Source: an uncultured Eubacteriales bacterium
Lineage (GTDB): Bacteria > Bacillota > Clostridia > Oscillospirales > Oscillospiraceae
DNA: 12,150 nt
Assembly (NCBI GenBank): GCA_900552015.1
Contig: URXY01000057.1
Coordinates: 1 to 12,150 of the forward strand
Reading direction: 5' to 3'
The notes below the pieces were generated by a model. The model searched no databases. It worked only from the letters and a program-made list of their open reading frames with translations, and was not told where the DNA came from. This document shows positions 6,941-12,150 of this stretch, one piece after another. Every line of letters starts with the position of its first letter. Positions within the stretch are counted from its first letter, which is position 1. The position numbers and the translations under genes are program-made.

Positions 6941-8005
6941 TTAATCGATGGGGCAGATCCAGCCGAACGGGTCGGGCTTGGTGCCCCACTGGATGCCGGT
7001 CAGTTCGTCGTAGAGCTTCTGAGACAGGGCACCGATCTTGTTGTCGTTGACCTTGTAGTCTCTGTCGCCCCAGCTCAGCTCGCCGATCGGGGAGATGACG
7101 GCGGCGGTGCCGATGCACCACGCCTCCTCCAGCGCGCCGGACGCCGCGGCGTCAAAGAGCTCGTCCACGCTCAGCAGACGCTCCTCGACGGGCACGCCCC
7201 AGCTCTTTAAGAGCTCGATGGCGGACTTGCGCGTCACGCCGCGCAGGATGGAGCCAGTCAGCGCCGGGGTGACGACGGTGCCGTTGATTTTGAACATGAC
7301 GTTCATGCCGCCGCCCTCTTCGACGTACTTGCGCTCCACGCCGTCGAGCCACAGGACCTGAGAGAAGCCCTTTTCGATGGCGCGGTCGCCCGCGCGGTTG
7401 GCCGCGCCGTAGTTGCCGCCGCACTTGGCCTCGCCTGTGCCGCCGCGCACCGCGCGGACGTCCTCGGTCTCGACCATGATGGGGACGGGCTGTAAGCCGT
7501 TTTTGAAGTAGCTGCCGGAGGGGGAGAGGATGACGGCGAACGTGGCCTCGTGCACGCCGTGCAGGGCGAGCGTCGGGTCAGTGCCATACAGGAACGGACG
7601 GATGTACAGGGACGTACCGGGGTCGCTCGGGACCCAGGCTTCATCTACCTTGACGACAGTCTTGATGGCCTGGAGCGCGTCGTCAGGGTCGACCTGGGGC
7701 AGGCCCAGACGCTCGCAGGAGCGGTTCAGACGGGCGACGTTCTCCCAGGGGCGGAAGAGCTGCACGCCGCCGTCGGGACGGCGGTAAGCCTTCATGCCCT
7801 CGAAGACCTCGGTGCCGTAGTGCAGGACGCTCGCGGCCGGGGACATGGTGATGGGACCGTAGGGCACGACACGCGCGTCATGCCAGCCCTTGTCGGCGCT
7901 GTAGTCCATTAGGAACATATGGTCGGTGAACACGGTGCCGAAGCCGAGCTGGTCAGAGGGGGGCAGCGTGCCGGGGTGCGTGGTCTTAGTGATCGTGATA
8001 TTCAT
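6941..8005 (-). CDS. ilvE: Branched-chain amino acid aminotransferase
   Basis: 354-residue fold-type-IV PLP enzyme that interconverts Leu, Ile, Val and 2-oxoglutarate with the branched-chain 2-oxo acids and glutamate in the cytosol. Seen: LHYGTEVFEGMKAYRR, the PLP lysine Lys194 in GGTGEAKCGGNYG, the cofactor-site EEGGGMNVMF (~229-237), SILRGVTRKS and the late GTAAVISPIG. Length matches the BCAT-II type (about 340-365 residues), longer than E. coli IlvE. The ATG has AGGAGGT (8019-8013) upstream at an 8-9 bp spacing. It is the last gene of a three-gene operon: 33 bp separate it from the hydroxyacid dehydrogenase, and a hairpin terminator follows. Its neighbour suggests a role in branched-chain 2-oxo/2-hydroxy acid metabolism, not only biosynthesis. 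Confidence 0.93.
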   Translation of the reverse strand: MNITITKTTHPGTLPPSDQLGFGTVFTDHMFLMDYSADKGWHDARVVPYGPITMSPAASVLHYGTEVFEGMKAYRRPDGGVQLFRPWENVARLNRSCERLGLPQVDPDDALQAIKTVVKVDEAWVPSDPGTSLYIRPFLYGTDPTLALHGVHEATFAVILSPSGSYFKNGLQPVPIMVETEDVRAVRGGTGEAKCGGNYGAANRAGDRAIEKGFSQVLWLDGVERKYVEEGGGMNVMFKINGTVVTPALTGSILRGVTRKSAIELLKSWGVPVEERLLSVDELFDAAASGALEEAWCIGTAAVISPIGELSWGDRDYKVNDNKIGALSQKLYDELTGIQWGTKPDPFGWICPID

Positions 8006-8038
8006 AAGGATGACCTCCTGTCGAAATTTGTTTGCTCT

Positions 8039-8989
8039 TTAGATTTCCTTGAGATGCTCCATGTTGTGGCGGATGCCCTCGCAGCAGGCGTGGAAGGTAG
8101 CCTTCTCGTCGGCGGTCAGCGGCAGCTCGACGACCTGCTCGACGCCGTTTTCACCGATGACGCAGGGAACGCCCGCGAACAGGCCCTCTTCGCCGTACTC
8201 GCCGCACAGCTCCATGCTGGCGGGCAGGATGACCTTCTCGTCGTGCAGCACGGCGTAGGCCATGCGCGCGGCGGTGGTGGCGATGCCATATTCGGTGCAG
8301 AACTTGCCGGAGAACGTGACCCAGCCGCCGCCAATGGACTCCTTCTGCAGCGCGTCGCGGTCGAAGCGGAAGCGCTCGTCGGTCTTGGCCCACTCATCCA
8401 GCGGCACGCCGCGGAAGCTGACGCAGGACCAGGGCGCGAACTGCTGGTTACCGTGCTCGCCCATCATGTAGCAGGTGATGGACTTGTGGTCAAGGCCGGT
8501 CTGGCGCGCCAGCGCGCTCAGCAGGCGGGAGGTGTCGAGGCCCGTGCCGGTGCCGAACACGCGGCCGCGGGGCAGGCCCAGATGCAGCGCCAGCTCGCGC
8601 GTGACGATGTCGCAGGGGTTGGTGATGTTGATGAGCACGCCGTCAAAACCGCTGGCCTTGATCTTTTCCGCGTAGCCGCGCACAGCGGGGATGGTGAAGT
8701 CCATCTCGGTCACGCGGTCGTGCGTGCCGCGCAGCAGATCGATCTTGCCGACGCTGTTGACGATGACGTCGCAGACACCGAGGTCGGAGAAGTCGCCGCC
8801 GCGGACCGTCACACGGTGGGGCATATAGGCGACCGCGTCGCGCAGATCCTGCACTTCGCTTGCGAGCTTCTGCTCGTTCTGGTCGACGAGCACCAGCTCG
8901 TCTGCGATGCCCTGGATGGCCAGAGCATAAGCCACATGTGCGCCGACGTGACCCATACCGACCACGCCGAGAACTCTTTTCTTTGCCAT
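8039..8989 (-). CDS. L-2-hydroxyisocaproate dehydrogenase-like enzyme (LDH/MDH family)
   Basis: 316-residue NAD-dependent L-2-hydroxyacid dehydrogenase. Seen: GMGHVG dinucleotide motif (11-16), Asp36 for the NAD ribose, the catalytic triad equivalents Asp152 and Arg155 (GLDTSR) and His179 (GEHGN), and substrate-side Arg92. The substrate loop (residues ~79-93, VGKIDLLRGTHDR) lacks the GANQKPGETR of lactate dehydrogenases and the Arg-rich loop of malate dehydrogenases. Instead it resembles the loop of lactobacillal L-hicDH, as do the N-terminus and the GEHGNQQFAPWS region. The likely reaction is 2-oxoisocaproate + NADH to L-2-hydroxyisocaproate, or the analogous Val/Ile-derived or aromatic acids. 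A broad-specificity lactate dehydrogenase remains possible. The ATG has AAAGGAA (9004-8998) upstream. It lies between a lactate-type permease and ilvE in one operon, which supports the branched-chain assignment. Confidence 0.82.
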   Translation of the reverse strand: MAKKRVLGVVGMGHVGAHVAYALAIQGIADELVLVDQNEQKLASEVQDLRDAVAYMPHRVTVRGGDFSDLGVCDVIVNSVGKIDLLRGTHDRVTEMDFTIPAVRGYAEKIKASGFDGVLINITNPCDIVTRELALHLGLPRGRVFGTGTGLDTSRLLSALARQTGLDHKSITCYMMGEHGNQQFAPWSCVSFRGVPLDEWAKTDERFRFDRDALQKESIGGGWVTFSGKFCTEYGIATTAARMAYAVLHDEKVILPASMELCGEYGEEGLFAGVPCVIGENGVEQVVELPLTADEKATFHACCEGIRHNMEHLKEI

Positions 8990-9059
8990 AAGAATACTTC
9001 CTTTCTCAAAACGGTGTGCCCGTCAATATAAACTGAATGATGAGGGATGCGAGCGGCTC

Positions 9060-10598
9060 TTACGCGCCGAAGTTGGGGAAGAGCACGCAGGTATAAAGCA
9101 TGGCGAGGACCATGTACAAAACAAGGATGATGGCGAAGGCCTTGAAGGTCTTCTTCATGACTTCGCTCTCGTTGCCGACTTGGTCGACCGTCGCGCAGGC
9201 GGCGACCGTGTTGTTCGGGCAGATCAGGTTGCCGAGCGAAGCGCCCGCGTTCTGACCAGCGAAGATGGTGATGGGGTTCATGCCGAGCGAGGCCGCCGCA
9301 TCGATGTGCATCTGAGCGAACATGATGTTGGAGCCAAGGCCCGTGCCGGTGATGAACGCGCCGCTCGAGCCGATGAGAACGGCAGCCGCGGGATAGAAGC
9401 GGCCGACGACGGCGGCGATATCAGAGGCGAGGAGGTTCATCATGCCTGTGGAGGAGGACTGCATGATGTAGGCGACGATAAGGAGACTTCCCATCGTGAC
9501 GAGGACCGGCAGCACGCCGCTCGCAGTACGCTTGCAGACTTCTTTATAGGTCTTGAAGTTCACGCCCAGCGTGAGCGCGCCGAGGATGCCGCACACAAGG
9601 ATGACAAGGTCGACCCAGAAGATGTAGCCGAAGGTGCACATGATGGCAAAGCCGTTTTCCACGACAGCGGGGAAGCCATAGCGGATGAGGGGAAGGAGCA
9701 CGAGCATATAGATGTAAGGCGACATGGCCTTGAAGGAGCTGTACCTGCGCTGATGCGCGGCGCTTTCGTTGCGGAATTCATCGGGGGTCTTCACACCGAC
9801 GAGCTTGACATACGCAACGGAGAGGAGGATGGAGATGAGGCCGGTGCCCATGGAGGTGACCTCCGCGCCGACGTAGTTGGAGAGGAGGAACATCGTCAGG
9901 CACGTCGTCGCGCCTGCGAAGGTGAGGTAAGGGAGAATGCCCTTGTAGCCCTTTTTGCCGAATGCCATGCCGATCATGATGAACGGGATGACGAGCACGC
10001 CGAACATGTGGAAGCGGCCGGCCATCGCGGCGTTCTGCGCGACGGTGGCAAGGCCCGCGTCAACGAGGGCCGCACCGCCGTTGATGGTCGTCAGGCCCGC
10101 GCCGCCGAACGAGGCGGGCGTCGCGTCGCCGAGCAGCGCGATGGCGATGGAGGTGGTGGGGTTAAAGCCGAGGGCCACGAGGAACGGGGCGGCGATGGCG
10201 GCGGGAGCGCCCGCGCCCGCCGCGCCCTCAAGGAAGATCGGCAGCATCATGCCGATGATGACGACCTGCACGCGGCGGTCGTCGCTGATCTGCGCAATGG
10301 TGGCTTTCACATCCTCGATGGCGCCGGTCTCGCGCAGCAGGTTCAAAATGGTGAACGCGCCGAAGACCATCAGCACGATCTTGAGACCTTCCTTGATGCC
10401 CTTCCAGACCAGAGGGTCGAGCACCTTGACGTTTTCGGCAAAGGTGACACCGTCAACATTGAAATAGGTGAAGGCAAGAAAGAGCGTCCATAAAAGTGCG
10501 ATGGGGGAGACCGTTTTTGCGGATTTTTTGAAGCCCAGGATGCCGACGAGCACGACGACGATCGGGCTGAGCGCCATGAGGAAGTTTAAGAAGTCCAT
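9060..10598 (-). CDS. lctP: LctP-family L-lactate/2-hydroxyacid permease
   Basis: 512-residue polytopic transporter of the lactate permease (LctP) family, proton-coupled in characterised members. Seen: about 12 hydrophobic segments; the family motif FLEGAAGAGAPAAIAAP (~140-156); NPTTSIAIALLGD just after it; and near the C-terminus a TGLGSNIMFAQMH stretch and the signature CPNNTVAACATVDQVGNESE. Length is near the family norm (about 520-560). The ATG at 10596-10598 follows only a weak GAGAG Shine-Dalgarno. It is the first large gene of an operon with the hydroxyacid dehydrogenase (70 bp downstream) and ilvE. Family members carry L-lactate, D-lactate and glycolate. Here the partner enzymes suggest larger 2-hydroxy acids such as 2-hydroxyisocaproate, for import or export (inference). 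Confidence 0.88.
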   Translation of the reverse strand: MDFLNFLMALSPIVVVLVGILGFKKSAKTVSPIALLWTLFLAFTYFNVDGVTFAENVKVLDPLVWKGIKEGLKIVLMVFGAFTILNLLRETGAIEDVKATIAQISDDRRVQVVIIGMMLPIFLEGAAGAGAPAAIAAPFLVALGFNPTTSIAIALLGDATPASFGGAGLTTINGGAALVDAGLATVAQNAAMAGRFHMFGVLVIPFIMIGMAFGKKGYKGILPYLTFAGATTCLTMFLLSNYVGAEVTSMGTGLISILLSVAYVKLVGVKTPDEFRNESAAHQRRYSSFKAMSPYIYMLVLLPLIRYGFPAVVENGFAIMCTFGYIFWVDLVILVCGILGALTLGVNFKTYKEVCKRTASGVLPVLVTMGSLLIVAYIMQSSSTGMMNLLASDIAAVVGRFYPAAAVLIGSSGAFITGTGLGSNIMFAQMHIDAAASLGMNPITIFAGQNAGASLGNLICPNNTVAACATVDQVGNESEVMKKTFKAFAIILVLYMVLAMLYTCVLFPNFGA

Positions 10599-10695
10599 TG
10601 GAGTAAGTCTCTCTTTCTAAAAATGTGGAAAGTGGGGATACGATCTATTTCCGCTTTTTTCGCCGGCCGAACGAGAAAAAGTGAAAAGCGAAGGG

Positions 10696-10726
10696 AAGAG
10701 GCTCCGTCTGATCGACGGAGCCTCTT
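10696..10726 (-). terminator. Hairpin between leader ORF and lctP, possible attenuator
   Basis: Perfect 13-bp stem (10696-10708 with 10714-10726) with a 5-nt loop. Read leftward it is followed by CCCTTCGCTTTTCACTTTTT, a pyrimidine-rich but interrupted tail. It starts 16 nt after the stop of the Ile/Leu/Val-rich leader ORF. I see no good sigma-A promoter between it and lctP, so lctP transcription probably has to read through it. That position fits an attenuator; no convincing alternative antiterminator fold was found by eye. Confidence 0.6.
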
Positions 10727-10741
10727 TCAGCATATCAGTCT

Positions 10742-10972
10742 CTATCTCGTGCGGAGAGTCGGGAGAGAATTTGAAAAACGCGTCGCGATCCGGACGGCCT
10801 GTTCAGTTTTTGCTCTTACTACTACTGCCAAAGGCAGAATAATAAGAATGGACGCCAGCAGAAGAATGCTGGCGTCCAGAATAATGATCATGCTGTTTTC
10901 AGTGCAGGGGAAAGCGGCACAGGCTGCCTGTGCGAAATGGGATGCAGTTGCGTTTGCAAAGAACTGAGTCAT
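10742..10972 (-). CDS. Ile/Leu/Val-rich 76-aa leader peptide or small membrane protein
   Basis: Short ORF with all the signals of an expressed gene: a promoter at 11004-11032, GGAAAGGAG upstream of the ATG at 10970-10972, and a stop at 10742. The first 27 residues (MTQFFANATASHF...) are unremarkable. The next segment, from the second Met, is a run where 17 of 24 residues are Ile, Leu or Val (IIIL, ILLL, ILIIL, VVV). The codons are unlike the neighbours: six of seven Ile are ATT and all three of the VVV run are GTA. A 24-residue basic tail follows. Two readings are possible: an ilv-type attenuator peptide controlling the lctP-ilvE operon, as in enterobacterial IlvL, or a single-pass membrane protein, since a transmembrane helix also favours these residues. 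No homologue is recognised. Confidence 0.65.
   Translation of the reverse strand: MTQFFANATASHFAQAACAAFPCTENSMIIILDASILLLASILIILPLAVVVRAKTEQAVRIATRFSNSLPTLRTR
10850..10877 (-). other. Perfect RNA hairpin inside the Ile/Leu codon run
   Basis: 11-bp perfect inverted repeat (10850-10860 with 10867-10877), 6-nt loop, lying inside the leader ORF exactly over its Leu/Ile codons. A ribosome stalled on these codons would open it, so it could be the pause or sensing structure of an attenuator. A second small hairpin (GCACAGG/CCTGTGC, 10916-10932) lies upstream in the same ORF. Confidence 0.6.
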
Positions 10973-11003
10973 CGTGGCTTTCTCCTTTCCTGAAGATGAG
11001 TGG

Positions 11004-11032
11004 AGTGTAGCACATATTTTTTTCGCCTGCAA
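11004..11032 (-). promoter_or_regulatory. Sigma-A promoter for the leader ORF and lctP operon
   Basis: Read on the minus strand: TTGCAG (11032-11027) and TACACT (11009-11004) with a 17-bp spacer. Transcription would start near 10997, about 25 nt before the leader ATG and about 400 nt before the lctP start, giving an unusually long leader for the operon. Confidence 0.75.
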
Positions 11033-11159
11033 GGGGGAAGGCGGCTAATTATGCAAAATCGGATGAACACACAAAAAACAGAAATACCCAGTTTCACGCA
11101 TTGTTAAAAAGATATAACGATCCTTCATGGAAAACAAATGCTATTTCCGCGCGTTTTTC

Positions 11160-11189
11160 GCATAGGGACGGACTGTGTGCCCATAGGAT
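11160..11189 (+). promoter_or_regulatory. Candidate sigma-E promoter for sigK
   Basis: GCATAGG (11160-11166) matches five of seven positions of the -35 KMATATT. CATAGGAT (11182-11189) matches six of eight of the -10 CATACAAT, and the spacer is 15 bp, typical of mother-cell sigma-E promoters. In Bacillus sigK is transcribed by sigma-E with SpoIIID. The match is partial and no clear SpoIIID box is seen. The rest of 11033-11213 shows no other gene. Confidence 0.35.
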
Positions 11190-11213
11190 GAACAAAAACG
11201 GGAGGAATGCCCT

Positions 11214-11855
11214 ATGCTTTCTGTTGCTCTGACGCTCCTGGCCCATGCGATGCTGCTCTCGCTGCACCTGTCGAGCGGCTCATTCCCCAAGCCTCTTTCC
11301 GCCAGGGAAGAGCGCGACTGTGTCGCGCGGATGCTCGAAGGAGATATGGACGCGCGCAACACGCTCATTGAGCACAACCTTCGTCTGGTCGCCCACATCG
11401 TCAAAAAATATTACACCCAGTCCGAAGAGCAGGACGACCTCGTTTCCGTCGGTACGATCGGTCTCATCAAGGGCGTTTCGAGCTATCGGCCAGAAAAGGG
11501 GACCCGCCTTGCGACCTACGCCGCCAAGTGTATCGAAAATGAGATCCTTATGTATTTTCGCAGCCGCAAGAAATTGCAGGGCGAGGTCTCGCTCAACGAT
11601 TCGCTCGATTCCGATGGCGACGGCGAGGCGCTCTCGTTTCTCGATGTCGTCGGCGTGGAGGATACGATGTACCTCGACATCCAGGACCGTGACGACTGCC
11701 TGCTTGTGCGGAAGCTCGTGCGCGAGTGTCTGACTGAGCGCGAGCAGGAGGTCATCACCGCGCGCTACGGTCTCGGCGGCAGGATGCCCCGCACGCAAAG
11801 GGAGGTCGCAAAAACGCTCGGTATCTCGCGGAGTTATGTATCGCGCCGCCACTAA
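11214..11855 (+). CDS. sigK: Pro-sigma-K, interrupted near its C-terminus
   Basis: Late mother-cell sporulation sigma factor, cut short after 213 codons. Seen: a hydrophobic pro-sequence (residues 2-20) and then FPKPLS, as in B. subtilis pro-sigma-K, which is cleaved by the SpoIVFB protease; C. difficile sigma-K lacks it. Region 2 follows (HNLRLVAHIVKKY 54-66, DLVSVGTIGLIKGV 75-88, ATYAAKCIENEILMYFRSRKK ~100-120), then region 4 (~165-211) with the helix-turn-helix TQREVAKTLGISRSYVSR. Normal sigma-K continues with IEK(R/K)AL and about 15-30 more residues. Here Arg211 is followed only by Arg-His-stop, so the recognition helix is cut in half. ATG 11214 has GGGAGG at 11200-11205. Sequence beyond ~11846 is unlike sigK and turns AT-rich: an inserted element, or a broken gene. 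Confidence 0.93.
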   Translation: MLSVALTLLAHAMLLSLHLSSGSFPKPLSAREERDCVARMLEGDMDARNTLIEHNLRLVAHIVKKYYTQSEEQDDLVSVGTIGLIKGVSSYRPEKGTRLATYAAKCIENEILMYFRSRKKLQGEVSLNDSLDSDGDGEALSFLDVVGVEDTMYLDIQDRDDCLLVRKLVRECLTEREQEVITARYGLGGRMPRTQREVAKTLGISRSYVSRRH

Positions 11856-11939
11856 TGTAAACGATGCCCGGAAAGCCTTGAAAATCAAGGGTTTCCGGGC
11901 ATCGGTCAGTTTAGGGTAGCACCGCCATTATTGTAAGCG
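11843..11939 (+). repeat. Pair of imperfect 21-bp direct repeats at the sigK break
   Basis: Copies at 11843-11863 and 11919-11939 agree at 17 of 21 positions, sharing CCGCCA and TGTAA in the same phase. The first copy spans the exact point where sigK homology ends; the second lies just before the AT-rich DNA. They enclose the hairpin at 11862-11904. They could be recombinase or accessory-protein binding sites at an attachment end. Confidence 0.65.
11862..11904. other. Long hairpin just after the sigK break
   Basis: 13-bp perfect outer stem (11862-11874 with 11892-11904), a single G-G mismatch, a 5-bp inner stem (CCTTG/CAAGG) and an AAAAT loop. There is no T run after it in the plus direction and only a weak one (GTTTACATTAG) in the minus direction. 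It is therefore at best a weak terminator; it could insulate sigK from element transcription or belong to the attachment site. Confidence 0.7.
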
Positions 11940-11975
11940 GCGAGAAATTTGGACAATAAGCGGCCATTCATTCTA

Positions 11976-12150
11976 TTACAAACGAGTAACAATTGGGTTT
12001 GGAGGAATATCATATTCGATTCTTAGAATCTTTCCTCGAAAGCGATAGAGTTTTTCGCTAAGTGAAATATCAACTTTCAAGGTGTCTTTTTTGTTGATTT
12101 TATCCCTGAATTTCAAATATTCAGAATGATTTTCAAAATTTCCTACTTGG
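11976..12150 (-). CDS. 3' end of an unidentified element gene (partial)
   Basis: Open frame entering from the window's right edge on the minus strand, 57 codons without a stop, then TAA TAG in tandem (11978-11973). The visible C-terminus is mixed charged and hydrophobic (SLSEKLYRFRGKILRIEY, then PPNPIVTRL). Its codon use is strongly AT-biased, unlike every other gene here. I do not recognise the family. It converges on sigK, with the hairpin at 11862-11904 between them. At only 57 codons it could be a chance frame, though in AT-rich DNA an open run of that length is less likely than in GC-rich DNA. Confidence 0.55.
   Translation of the reverse strand, partial: QVGNFENHSEYLKFRDKINKKDTLKVDISLSEKLYRFRGKILRIEYDIPPNPIVTRL

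Larger units (their letters stand above)
11847..12150. mobile_element. Left end of an integrated element in sigK (skin-like candidate)
   Basis: Homology to sigK stops after the Arg211 codon at 11846. From about 11971 to the window end the GC content is 31% by hand count (56 of 180), while the sigK body is around 60%. The segment holds the direct repeats, a hairpin and the end of a minus-strand gene, and it runs off the window. B. subtilis and C. difficile carry recombinase-encoding elements in sigK that are excised in the mother cell. No recombinase gene is visible here because the element is cut off, so its type and mobility are inferred. Confidence 0.6.

Noticed and set aside
7919..9031. 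370-codon open frame on the plus strand across the hydroxyacid dehydrogenase
   Set aside because: Shadow of the minus-strand dehydrogenase gene, which has intact catalytic motifs and a proper ribosome-binding site.
9180..10493. 437-codon open frame on the plus strand across lctP
   Set aside because: Product is Asp/Glu/Arg/His-rich with no family resemblance; it mirrors the codon structure of the real minus-strand permease.
10599..10997. T-box or known riboswitch in the long lctP leader
   Set aside because: No T-box sequence or specifier arrangement and no recognised riboswitch core; the region is better explained by the small ORF and hairpins.
11862..11904. Hairpin after sigK as a strong intrinsic terminator
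   Set aside because: No T tract follows in the plus direction and only a broken one in the minus direction, so it is listed as a hairpin of unknown role.
11863..11919. In the +1 frame after the sigK break the sequence reads RKALK, reminiscent of the missing IEK(R/K)ALKK
   Set aside because: It would imply a ~22-nt insertion instead of a large element, but the following residues do not resemble a sigma-K tail, and the same bases form a perfect hairpin arm. Probably coincidence; an intact relative's sigK 3' end would settle it.
1..12150. CRISPR arrays, tRNA or rRNA genes, insertion-sequence transposases
   Set aside because: No regularly spaced repeats, no cloverleaf or rRNA sequence and no transposase motifs were found by eye on either strand.

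Overview
The window looks like a chromosomal segment of a spore-forming, moderately high-GC Firmicute, most likely an Oscillospiraceae-type gut clostridium. The reasons are strong AAGGAGG ribosome-binding sites, sigma-A promoters with 16-17 bp spacers, short convergent or tandem transcription units closed by intrinsic terminators, and a sporulation sigma factor (pro-sigma-K). The genus cannot be fixed from the sequence alone. The first ~11.85 kb is compositionally uniform. The last ~200 bases drop to about 31% GC and look foreign.

Layout, left to right. (1) 9-2472 (+): a YtcJ-type metal amidohydrolase followed at 28 bp by a classical SDR oxidoreductase, one operon ending in a perfect terminator. 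(2) 2622-4172 (+): a MocR-type (GntR winged helix plus aminotransferase-fold) regulator with its own promoter. (3) 4248-5658 (+): a Kef/CPA2-type cation:proton antiporter with its own promoter. (4) 5737-6353 (+): a membrane-anchored SH3b protein, converging through a shared bidirectional terminator on (5) 6406-6789 (-): a small NifX/NifB-like cofactor-binding-domain protein with a four-cysteine tail. (6) 11032-6870 (-): a promoter, a 76-codon leader-like ORF very rich in Ile/Leu/Val codons, a hairpin, then a LctP-family permease, an L-2-hydroxyisocaproate-dehydrogenase-like enzyme and a branched-chain aminotransferase. (7) 11160-11855 (+): sigK, with a hydrophobic pro-sequence, which breaks off in the recognition helix of region 4.2. 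(8) 11847-12150: the beginning of an AT-rich insertion with an imperfect direct repeat, a long hairpin and the 3' end of an unidentified minus-strand gene.

Two systems stand out. The first is a probable sigK-intervening ('skin'-like) element inserted in the last codons of sigK. It would have to be excised in the mother cell to rebuild a working sigma-K, unless sigK is simply dead in this strain. The second is the permease / 2-hydroxyacid dehydrogenase / branched-chain aminotransferase operon. Its gene content predicts interconversion of branched-chain amino acids, 2-oxo acids and L-2-hydroxy acids plus transport of the hydroxy acid. Its leader ORF has 17 of 24 consecutive codons for Ile, Leu or Val and resembles an ilv-type attenuator peptide. 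Both are inferences from the sequence and each has a clear test.
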